From: a virus
DNA: 64,000 bases
Direction: 5' to 3' (one strand)
IMG/VR virus record: IMGVR_UViG_3300009151_000035
Span: 62,001 to 126,000 of that record
Both the position numbers and the translations under genes were made by a program. This document shows positions 33,540 through 40,617 of the stretch, in pieces; the stretch's first letter is position 1, and each line of letters starts with the position of its first letter. A model generated the notes under the pieces. That model made no database searches and was not told where the DNA came from. It saw only the letters and a program-made list of their open reading frames with translations.

Positions 33540-33542
33540 ATA
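33535..33542 (+). promoter_or_regulatory. T4-type late promoter element for the secreted nuclease
   Basis: GGTAAATA overlaps the stop codon of paralogue B and lies 25 bases before the ATG at 33568, with AAGG in the leader. Confidence 0.55.
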
Positions 33543-33567
33543 GTAGTATATTACTGCAAGGCCTACA

Positions 33568-34380
33568 ATGAAAAAAATATTAGCCATACTGCTGACCATA
33601 GTCAGCATGTCATCTCAAGCATGGGATCAACGTGCCCCACTGCCAGCACAAGCCTGTCAAGTACACTCGCCTTGGGGTTGGGCACAAACAGTAAGACCAG
33701 CACAGCCAATCTGCAGAGAAGCATATTTGGTAGCTTATGATGCTCCTGCAAAGATTCCTGTGTATGTGAGTTACACCCTGTTGCCACAAAATGCACTTGG
33801 ATGCTTTCCTCGTACCAATGCATTTGTAGCAGATCAATCAGTGCCAGGTGGTGCCAGACCAGATGACTATGCTGGCACAGGCTACGACAAAGGGCATGCT
33901 GCTCCTGATGGCGACTTGAGCTGGAGTCAACAGGTAGAGTATGAGTCATTCCTAATGACCAACATGTATCCACAACACGGATCACTCAATCGCGGCATTT
34001 GGAAACTGTTAGAAACATCCGTACGTGGTTGGGCTGTGCAACACAATCAGCCATTCACAATCTTTGTGGGTGCCATGTACAACAGCAACGACCCCACAAT
34101 TGGTAACGGTGTTGTGGTACCACACGGCTACTACAAGCTGGTGATCAATCAAGCCACAGGGCAAGTGGCTGGTTGGATTTTTCCACATGTCAAACCCTAT
34201 GTAAACTTGGGCAACGATCTAACCAAATTTCGTGCTCCTATAGCTCAAATACAAGAGTATGCTGGAGTAAAGTTTGCGCTGCCCGCCGCCGCCAAAGAAA
34301 TTGCACCCGGTACAGAATGGTCAGTTGACTTTGGCGCACTCACCAACGCCAAACGTCAAAAGTGCGGCCGAGCTGAATAA
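33568..34380 (+). CDS. Exported DNA/RNA non-specific endonuclease (NUC1/EndA family)
   Basis: A 270-residue protein. Residues 1-18 (MKKILAILLTIVSMSSQA) form a textbook Sec signal peptide with an AxA-like end. The catalytic motif is GYDKGHAAPDGD at 105-116, a variant of the DRGH signature of the beta-beta-alpha-metal nucleases (Serratia nuclease, EndoG), with H110 as general base. Further on, FLMTNMYPQHGSLNRGIWKLLE supplies the metal-binding Asn in the N...PQ...N..IW pattern. It degrades DNA and RNA in the periplasm or outside the cell. Four cysteines in the mature protein could form disulfides. Its late element suggests action at lysis. An exported nuclease is unusual cargo for a T4-type phage. 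Confidence 0.9.
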   Translation: MKKILAILLTIVSMSSQAWDQRAPLPAQACQVHSPWGWAQTVRPAQPICREAYLVAYDAPAKIPVYVSYTLLPQNALGCFPRTNAFVADQSVPGGARPDDYAGTGYDKGHAAPDGDLSWSQQVEYESFLMTNMYPQHGSLNRGIWKLLETSVRGWAVQHNQPFTIFVGAMYNSNDPTIGNGVVVPHGYYKLVINQATGQVAGWIFPHVKPYVNLGNDLTKFRAPIAQIQEYAGVKFALPAAAKEIAPGTEWSVDFGALTNAKRQKCGRAE

Positions 34381-35445
34381 TTGAAGATATTTGATTTCAG
34401 AGAACCCGCCCTTCCACCACGGATGATTGAGCCAATAGCTCAGTCGAGACTTTCTCTAATTCTTCCTGACAATTGTGTTGTGTTGGACAATACTCCAGTT
34501 ATTTTATCAGCTGGTGTTTGGGCGAATGCACATTGGCAATTACAACTGCTGAAAGATCAAGGAGTTACAGGGAAGATTGTGTTTATCAATGGCACACATG
34601 ATCCTGTCAAATATAGCAACCGACAATTGCATGAGCAGCTTGACAAAATAAAAAATTATTTTCCCAATTCAAAAATAGCATTATTAAGCAGCCGAGTGCA
34701 ACATTGGTTTGACAACGTTCCAGAATTTATCTATGTTCCATACCCCATTCAATTGGGCTATGTTCATCACACCCCTAAACCACGACACAAACGAATTGGT
34801 TGTTTAAATCGCAATAACACTGCACATCGTGTTTGGTTAATGCATAATTTATTAGAACAAAATCTATTAAGATCAGATTGTGATGTTTTTAGCATGAGCT
34901 TTGAACATATTCATAACAAGAATTTTACTCAAGTTGCTGGGTGGTTGGGCAATGCTCTTGCTCCAATAGATATTGATTATGAAATAGCCAAATGGCCAGC
35001 ATCAATTGCCACCCACCCAGATAATTTTCCAAATGATTTCACAACAGATCATCCAGCATGGAATACTGCAATCGCTGTAGTGACAGAAACTGAATCTGGA
35101 TGGATGACCATGATAACCGAAAAAACTTGGAAAGCAATTAGAAGTCGCAGTTGTTGGACAGTATACATGGCTGATGTTGGGTACAAGTTTTTGAGAGATG
35201 TGGGATTTGAACCTGATTTTTTTGGTAGGCATGCTAGTTTTGTTGATATAAACCCTATTATAAAAATTTGCAAAACATTTGATACAGAAACAGTGGCATT
35301 AGATTACTATCACAGTCAAACTCACAAAATAAATCACAATTTTGAGTGGTCAGGTGGTGACGATCAGGATGCTGCTACAAATTTTACTGCCCCCTGGATG
35401 CAGAAATTTTTATCAAAATTCCAACAAGACCTAGCCCGCCTGTAA
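34381..35445 (+). CDS. Glycosyltransferase-like protein (TEK family, copy 2)
   Basis: A 354-residue protein. The N-terminal half contains NCVVLDNTPVILSAGVWANA and KIVFINGTHDPVKYSNRQL. The middle KRIGCLNRNNTAHRVWLMHN, LLEQNLLRSDCDVFSMSF recalls the LTGKPYRINRARLLWKLI segment at 20153. In the C-terminal third, MITEKTWKAIRSRSCWTVYM and GYKFLRDVGFEPDFF give the ITEK motif found in fucosyltransferase-like GT-B enzymes (weak inference). The reading frame starts with TTG directly after the nuclease TAA, suggesting translational reinitiation. It is first in a cassette with rSAM-2, an oxygenase, rSAM-3 and an SGNH protein. Confidence 0.55.
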   Translation: MKIFDFREPALPPRMIEPIAQSRLSLILPDNCVVLDNTPVILSAGVWANAHWQLQLLKDQGVTGKIVFINGTHDPVKYSNRQLHEQLDKIKNYFPNSKIALLSSRVQHWFDNVPEFIYVPYPIQLGYVHHTPKPRHKRIGCLNRNNTAHRVWLMHNLLEQNLLRSDCDVFSMSFEHIHNKNFTQVAGWLGNALAPIDIDYEIAKWPASIATHPDNFPNDFTTDHPAWNTAIAVVTETESGWMTMITEKTWKAIRSRSCWTVYMADVGYKFLRDVGFEPDFFGRHASFVDINPIIKICKTFDTETVALDYYHSQTHKINHNFEWSGGDDQDAATNFTAPWMQKFLSKFQQDLARL

Positions 35446-35448
35446 ATA
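35441..35448 (+). promoter_or_regulatory. T4-type late promoter element, short spacing
   Basis: TGTAAATA overlaps the stop of the preceding gene; CAGC then separates it from the ATG of rSAM-2 (4 bases). Confidence 0.5.
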
Positions 35449-35452
35449 CAGC

Positions 35453-36601
35453 ATGAGCAATTTTTATTGTGCCGCACCCTGGCGTGGCCTACACATCAAT
35501 CCCCGTGGCGACGTAAAGACTTGTTGTGCCGGCAACCCCAACATGCTGGGCAATTTAAACTCACAAACCATTGAGCAGATATTGAATAGCAATCTCATGA
35601 CAGACATACGCACCAGTTTGGCCAAAGGTGAGCCGCACGAATACTGCTCTAATTGTGTGCGAGCCGAACGCTTTGGTGCGGACTCAGAGCGTCAATGGCA
35701 CAACAATGTAAATCCCAACTTTGATTATACTACAGCTGGAGACCAGTATCACTATCCTGTGATTGTGGATGTGCGTTGGAATACCACTTGTAATTTAAGT
35801 TGCAACTACTGTGGCGAGTCATGCAGCTCAAAATGGGCGTCGATCAAAGGCATTCCTTTTAAGAGCGGTGCAAGACCTTACTATGATTCAGTCTGTGATT
35901 TTATTGAACAACACTACGAACACATACACGAAGTCGCACTTGTAGGCGGTGAACCTTTGTTACTGCCAGAAAACAACAGACTGCTAGATGTCATACCAAC
36001 GGATGCCATAGTCACGCTGATCACAAACTTAAATGTAGATTTGGATTCAAACAAGATATTCCAAAAGTTATCAACCCGTAACCGAGTAGGTTGGTCAATG
36101 AGCTTTGACAATATAGGTGACCGCGTGGAGTATGTGCGACACGGTGCCAGCTGGGAGTTGATCAAAGAAAATCTCGCCAAGATCAAACATCTGATGACCA
36201 CTCAAGGACAGTGGGGCGGTATACATGCAGTGTACAACATCTACAATGCCACACGCATTTGTGAGTTAAGGCAGTTTGCTGAAGACACAGGTACTACAGT
36301 GCTGTGGCAGAATTTGTTTCAGCCTGAGTACCTTGATCCATTCTTACATGGCGCAGGTGTTGCACGTGAAGCCATAGCAGAGATTGAACGTTTTTATGAG
36401 ATGAACATTGCCACACCTGCTGAGCGGCAGTTTTTTGACAATGCATTGACCACATATCGCAATAGATTGAATGAGGACAAAGTCAGCAAAATTGACACAG
36501 CATTTTTCAAGCACATACATGAAAATGAAACTCGATACCATCCAGATAAAGCTGGTGAATTTCAACGGCTATGGCCGGAACTAGCATTTTTATGCAAATA
36601 A
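35453..36601 (+). CDS. Radical SAM protein with N-terminal twitch/SPASM-like module (rSAM-2)
   Basis: A 382-residue protein. An N-terminal Cys module comes first: C6-x-x-PW, then GDVKTCC (C24, C25) and CSNC (C65, C68), with MLGNLNSQTIEQILNS between; this resembles an auxiliary-cluster SPASM/twitch domain. The radical SAM core follows: CNLSCNYC at C113, C117, C120, then LVGGEPLLLPENN and FDNIGDRVEYVRHGASWELI. Twitch-type enzymes modify peptides, sugars or other metabolites. The closest relatives in this window are rSAM-3 and rSAM-5, which share the PW...C..C...GGEPLL...F.Y.R.G..W layout. It overlaps the following oxygenase gene. Confidence 0.88.
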   Translation: MSNFYCAAPWRGLHINPRGDVKTCCAGNPNMLGNLNSQTIEQILNSNLMTDIRTSLAKGEPHEYCSNCVRAERFGADSERQWHNNVNPNFDYTTAGDQYHYPVIVDVRWNTTCNLSCNYCGESCSSKWASIKGIPFKSGARPYYDSVCDFIEQHYEHIHEVALVGGEPLLLPENNRLLDVIPTDAIVTLITNLNVDLDSNKIFQKLSTRNRVGWSMSFDNIGDRVEYVRHGASWELIKENLAKIKHLMTTQGQWGGIHAVYNIYNATRICELRQFAEDTGTTVLWQNLFQPEYLDPFLHGAGVAREAIAEIERFYEMNIATPAERQFFDNALTTYRNRLNEDKVSKIDTAFFKHIHENETRYHPDKAGEFQRLWPELAFLCK

Positions 36602-37155
36602 CACCAGTCGACGAATATAACAATCTTTTTGAAATAACAGATATAATATCTCACGATCTCATGGAAAAAATATTGTCTACGCCATGGCTAGATTTGCCTT
36701 GGTCACGTCAAGAAGGACAGGAACATTGGTTCCGCCGCCGTATTTCAAATGACAGTGTACCCTGGACCACTGAGTGGAATGATCACATAAACAAAATGTG
36801 GCCCAAGGTAGGAGAAGCCATTGGAAGAAAATTAGAAATATCATATGGCTCCACATGGTGGATTGACGAGCCAGAATTTACATGTGACATGCACACCGAC
36901 GGTGATTTAAAAGGAGCCATGCAAATAATTTGTATTGCTGCCCACAAACAATTGGGAACTTGTTTTTATCATGACAAAAATGGAACTCAAGTAAGAAAAC
37001 AATTTTTATCTATACCAAACACCGGTTATGTAATGTTAAATTTTCCCAGGAAAAATGGACTTACTCATTTGCACTGGCATGCAATGTCATGCAAAGTACC
37101 TCCGGGAACTTTTAGACTAAGTAGCTATACCTTATTAACACCATCAAAACAATGA
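36592..37155 (+). CDS. 2OG-Fe(II) oxygenase-like protein (copy 1)
   Basis: About 187 residues from the ATG at 36592, which overlaps the rSAM-2 stop by 10 bases; an earlier in-frame ATG at 36571 overlaps it more and has no clear Shine-Dalgarno. The iron-binding HxD lies at FTCDMHTDGDL (H101, D103) and the distal His and Arg at HLHWHAMSCKVPPGTFRLSS (H161 or H163, R175). This is the double-stranded beta-helix layout of prolyl 4-hydroxylase-like dioxygenases, which hydroxylate peptides or small molecules using 2-oxoglutarate and O2. The substrate is unknown. It is sandwiched between two radical SAM genes, and the stop overlaps the rSAM-3 start (ATGA). Confidence 0.72.
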   Translation: MQITPVDEYNNLFEITDIISHDLMEKILSTPWLDLPWSRQEGQEHWFRRRISNDSVPWTTEWNDHINKMWPKVGEAIGRKLEISYGSTWWIDEPEFTCDMHTDGDLKGAMQIICIAAHKQLGTCFYHDKNGTQVRKQFLSIPNTGYVMLNFPRKNGLTHLHWHAMSCKVPPGTFRLSSYTLLTPSKQ

Positions 37156-38297
37156 TAACTAAAAGTCCTACATTTTGTCCAGCACCATGGACTAGTCTCA
37201 ACATTGACCAAGCTGGTGAAACCAGCCCGTGTTTTCATTGTGTTGATATGATTGGCAACAACAAAAAAAATACCATCCAAGAAATCATACATGGCGCTAA
37301 AGCAACCAGCATGCGAGAAGCAATGGCACGTGGCGAATGGCATCCAGGGTGCAGTTGGTGTAAACGACTGGAAGAAACCACAGGCACCAGTGGTAGAACC
37401 GTAAGAGGTGCAAGTGAAGAAACACTAGCGGCAATTGACAAGGACATTAACTTTTTTAAATTAGAACATCTAGTGGTTAACTGGAGCAATCTTTGCAACT
37501 TAACCTGTGTGTATTGTAATGACCAAACATCTACTGCCTGGCAAAGTGTTAAAAAAATTCCTATCAATCATGTGAAAAATGAACATGCAGATTTGATTGA
37601 TCTAGCACAAACTCAAGGGCACAACATACAGGGACTTAGTTTGGGTGGAGGAGAACCCTTGCTGCAAAAAGGACTTGAGGTATTTTTAAGCTATCTCAAT
37701 CCTGCCACAGTGTCAGTAATGGTCACAACCAATCTCAGTATGGAGATCACAACCAATCCTATCTATCAGTTATTGAAAACTTGGCCCAAGGTAGAATGGA
37801 TGGTCAGTTTTGACAATGCCCACAAAGAAAAATTTGAATATGTAAGAGACCGAGCAAACTGGGAACAGTTTGTAAAAAACATACGGCAAATGAAACAGGA
37901 TGGACAACGTGTAAACGCACATCCTGCTTACAGTATCTATTGTGCATTGGATCTTGTTGAATATTATGATTTTTGCATTGAAGAAAATTTAGGTGTCTAC
38001 TGGTGTGAACTCAATCATCCAATAGAATTAGACATAAGAAGACACAATCAAAATTTACGACACAGTGCAGTTGCAGCCATTGATCAGGTTCTAACCAAGT
38101 ATGGCGATAAAAAAAGTCTAGCCATTGATGTGCTAAAAACTTATCGCAATACATTACAAGACAATAGTTATCTTCGAGACCAAGAATTTTTCAAACCATC
38201 AAACACACTAAAATGGCATGAGAAAATTGAAAACACTTTGAGCAAAAAAAATAAATTTGTTGATCTGTGGCCAGAGCTGACAAAGGAAATGCAATGA
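37152..38297 (+). CDS. Radical SAM protein with N-terminal twitch/SPASM-like module (rSAM-3)
   Basis: A 381-residue protein. The N-terminal module has FCPAPWTSLNIDQAGETSPC (C9, C27), C30, and the pair C67/C70 (CSWC). The radical SAM motif CNLTCVYC is at C115, C119, C122, followed by LGGGEPLLQKG and SFDNAHKEKFEYVRDRANW. Overall layout and length match rSAM-2 and rSAM-5. It starts by ATGA overlap with the oxygenase gene and its stop overlaps the SGNH gene start, so four consecutive genes are translationally coupled. The C-terminal ~90 residues are helical. Likely reaction: radical modification in the same pathway as the neighbouring oxygenase; substrate unknown. Confidence 0.88.
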   Translation: MITKSPTFCPAPWTSLNIDQAGETSPCFHCVDMIGNNKKNTIQEIIHGAKATSMREAMARGEWHPGCSWCKRLEETTGTSGRTVRGASEETLAAIDKDINFFKLEHLVVNWSNLCNLTCVYCNDQTSTAWQSVKKIPINHVKNEHADLIDLAQTQGHNIQGLSLGGGEPLLQKGLEVFLSYLNPATVSVMVTTNLSMEITTNPIYQLLKTWPKVEWMVSFDNAHKEKFEYVRDRANWEQFVKNIRQMKQDGQRVNAHPAYSIYCALDLVEYYDFCIEENLGVYWCELNHPIELDIRRHNQNLRHSAVAAIDQVLTKYGDKKSLAIDVLKTYRNTLQDNSYLRDQEFFKPSNTLKWHEKIENTLSKKNKFVDLWPELTKEMQ

Positions 38298-39043
38298 TGC
38301 CACAGGTCACTACTCCACCTTGGCATAGTAATATCAGTTTGACTGCTGGCAAAACTTATCAATGGTGGCCTACAGATACTGAAGAAAGTTTTGACCGTAT
38401 GATGCAAGATCCTGTACATCGTGCATACTTTCAAGAAAAAGCATGGGATAAGCCAGACACTATTAGCTATAAAATAAACAGTGACGGATTTAGGTCAGAA
38501 GAATTTGATCCTTTGGCTGATAATTTAGTGGCATTGGGTTGCAGCTTTACCATGGGTATTGGATTGCCATACAAAGATTTATGGCCAACTAGATTGGCAC
38601 AAGCGTTAAATTTAAGAGCATGCAACTTTGGATGGGGTGGCGCCAGTTCAGATCAGTGTTTTAGATTGGCCGATTATTGGATTCCACGATTGAAACCAAA
38701 ATTAGTAGTGCTTTTAAATCCGCCACGTGGTCGAATGGAAGTTGTGGTGAATGAGACCACAGGAGAAACTGATACTGTAATGCCCATGAGCAATCACCTG
38801 GATGTGTTTGTTAAAAAATGGTTAAGTGTAGATGCAAATCAACGATTAAATAATCGCAAGAACAGTCTGGCCATTGAAGCTGTATGCAATCAACTCAGCA
38901 TACTATTCTTAAGCTACGAAGCAGATGTCTGGATGAGCCGCAGTAGGGAAGAAGCAGAGTATGCAAGAGACTATATGCATGCTGGACCAAGAGGTCATGC
39001 AACATTTACCGAAAGAATACTGGATGATTGGTCTAAAAAGTAA
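38294..39043 (+). CDS. SGNH/GDSL-like hydrolase (copy 2)
   Basis: A 249-residue protein. The N-terminal ~70 residues (TPPWHSNISLTAGKTYQWWP, DTISYKINSDGFRSEEF) precede the block I motif LVALGCSFTMGIGLPYKDLW, where the serine replaces the canonical GDS with GCS. NFGWGGASSDQCFRLADY is block II, LLNPPRGRM is block III, and DYMHAGPRGHATFTERIL supplies the D-x-x-H and GH of block V. This N-terminal SDGFR...ALGCSFT layout is common in SGNH proteins acting on glycans. ATG at 38294 overlaps the rSAM-3 stop. Its 3' end overlaps gp17. Confidence 0.78.
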   Translation: MMPQVTTPPWHSNISLTAGKTYQWWPTDTEESFDRMMQDPVHRAYFQEKAWDKPDTISYKINSDGFRSEEFDPLADNLVALGCSFTMGIGLPYKDLWPTRLAQALNLRACNFGWGGASSDQCFRLADYWIPRLKPKLVVLLNPPRGRMEVVVNETTGETDTVMPMSNHLDVFVKKWLSVDANQRLNNRKNSLAIEAVCNQLSILFLSYEADVWMSRSREEAEYARDYMHAGPRGHATFTERILDDWSKK

Positions 39044-40607
39044 TTTAGAAACAGTGCTGGTCAAAGCACCACACAGGGTCGAAACATACACTGAACAGGA
39101 ACTCACAGAGTTTGCACTATGCGCTGATCCTGTGACTGGTCCGCTGTATTTCATGGATAACTTTTTCTTTATCCAGCATCCCACACGCGGCAAAATGCTG
39201 TATCATCCTTTTGACTATCAGAAGCGACTGATCCATACCTATCACAACTATAGATATTCAATATCACTGATGCCTCGACAAACAGGCAAGTCAACTTCGG
39301 CAGCTGGATATCTCTTATGGTATGCTATGTTTGTGCCAGACTCAACAATTCTTATTGCTGCACACAAATACACAGGCGCACAAGAAATCATGCAACGTAT
39401 TAGATATGCGTATGAACTGTGCTCCAATCATATTCGAGCAGGTGCTACCAGCTACAACAAAGGTTCGATAGAGTTTGAAAATGGTAGTCGTATTGTTAGT
39501 CAGACCACAACAGAAACAACAGGCCGGGGTATGTCAATCTCATTGCTGTACGCTGACGAATTTGCATTTGTGCGCCCCACCATTGCCAAAGAGTTTTGGA
39601 CTTCAATTTCTCCCACATTGGCCACTGGTGGTAAGGCAATTATCACATCAACCCCCAACTCAGACGAAGATCAGTTTGCATTCTTGTGGAAAGGTGCCAA
39701 CAAATGTGAAGATGAACATGGCAACACCACAGAACTAGGCATCAACGGATTCCGAGCATTTAGATCATACTGGCGCGAACATCCTGACCGTGGTGATGCC
39801 TGGGGTTCAGAACAACTGGCCCAATTGGGCGAAGAACGTTTTCGCAGAGAAATGGATTGCGAATTTGTTATCAACGACGAAACATTGATAGCACCTATCA
39901 AGCTGATGGACTTGGAAGGTGCAGAGCCCATACGTAGAACTGGGCAAGTGCGTTGGTATAAAAATCCTGTAAAAGATGGCATGTATGTAATAGCACTAGA
40001 TCCTAGCTTGGGCACAGGTGGCGACCCTTCTGCTATACAAGTATTTGATGCAAGAACAACGGATCAGATTGCTGAATGGCGGCACAACAAAACTGACATT
40101 CCCACACAAATTAGAATTTTAGCAGACATTGTTAAAGAACTGCATGGTGTAGTGCAAGATGAAAAAAGCATTTACTACTCAGTAGAAAACAACACTATTG
40201 GTGAAGCTGCACTAATCAGCATAGCAGAATATGGCGAACAAAATATTCCTGGGTATTTTCTAAGCGACAACTCGGTACAAGGCACAAGTGGGCGCAAAAT
40301 TCGCAAAGGATTTACAACCACAAACAAAAGCAAAATTGTAGCTTGTAACAAGTTCAAAATTTTAGTAGAGTCTGGGCGAATGAAAATCAACTCAAGGCCC
40401 TTAGTGAGCGAACTCAAAACGTTTGTGGCTATGGGTACCAGTTACGAAGCCAAACCAGGCGAAACAGACGACTTGGTAATGGCCAGTTTGTTAGCTGTGC
40501 GCATGTTAATGATGTTGCAAACCTACCATGCAGACTTGGATACACACTTAAAAGACCACGGAGATATGATTGTTGAGCCGTTTCCATTCATATCAATGAT
40601 GCGCTAA
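39024..40607 (+). CDS. 17: Terminase large subunit gp17
   Basis: About 527 residues from the ATG at 39024; an in-frame ATG at 38961 would add 21 residues inside the SGNH gene. I prefer 39024 because MIGLKSNLETVLVKAPHRVE fits the family N-terminus. Walker A MPRQTGKS is near residues 83-90 and Walker B LLYADEF near 174-180, followed by TSTPNSDEDQFAFLWK. The RNase H-like nuclease domain begins at VIALDPSLGTGGDPSAIQVF and includes YYSVENNTIGEAAL and TDDLVMASLLAVRML. gp17 is the ATP-driven packaging motor and headful-cutting nuclease. It is somewhat shorter than T4 gp17 (610 aa). Confidence 0.95.
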   Translation: MIGLKSNLETVLVKAPHRVETYTEQELTEFALCADPVTGPLYFMDNFFFIQHPTRGKMLYHPFDYQKRLIHTYHNYRYSISLMPRQTGKSTSAAGYLLWYAMFVPDSTILIAAHKYTGAQEIMQRIRYAYELCSNHIRAGATSYNKGSIEFENGSRIVSQTTTETTGRGMSISLLYADEFAFVRPTIAKEFWTSISPTLATGGKAIITSTPNSDEDQFAFLWKGANKCEDEHGNTTELGINGFRAFRSYWREHPDRGDAWGSEQLAQLGEERFRREMDCEFVINDETLIAPIKLMDLEGAEPIRRTGQVRWYKNPVKDGMYVIALDPSLGTGGDPSAIQVFDARTTDQIAEWRHNKTDIPTQIRILADIVKELHGVVQDEKSIYYSVENNTIGEAALISIAEYGEQNIPGYFLSDNSVQGTSGRKIRKGFTTTNKSKIVACNKFKILVESGRMKINSRPLVSELKTFVAMGTSYEAKPGETDDLVMASLLAVRMLMMLQTYHADLDTHLKDHGDMIVEPFPFISMMR

Positions 40608-40610
40608 ATA
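40603..40610 (+). promoter_or_regulatory. T4-type late promoter element, short spacing
   Basis: GCTAAATA overlaps the gp17 stop codon and ends 7 bases before the ATG at 40618. Confidence 0.5.
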
Positions 40611-40617
40611 ACAAACT

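Noticed and set aside
38961-39023. Longer N-terminus for gp17
   Set aside because: The extra 21 residues lie inside the SGNH gene and do not resemble gp17 N-termini; kept only as an alternative start.
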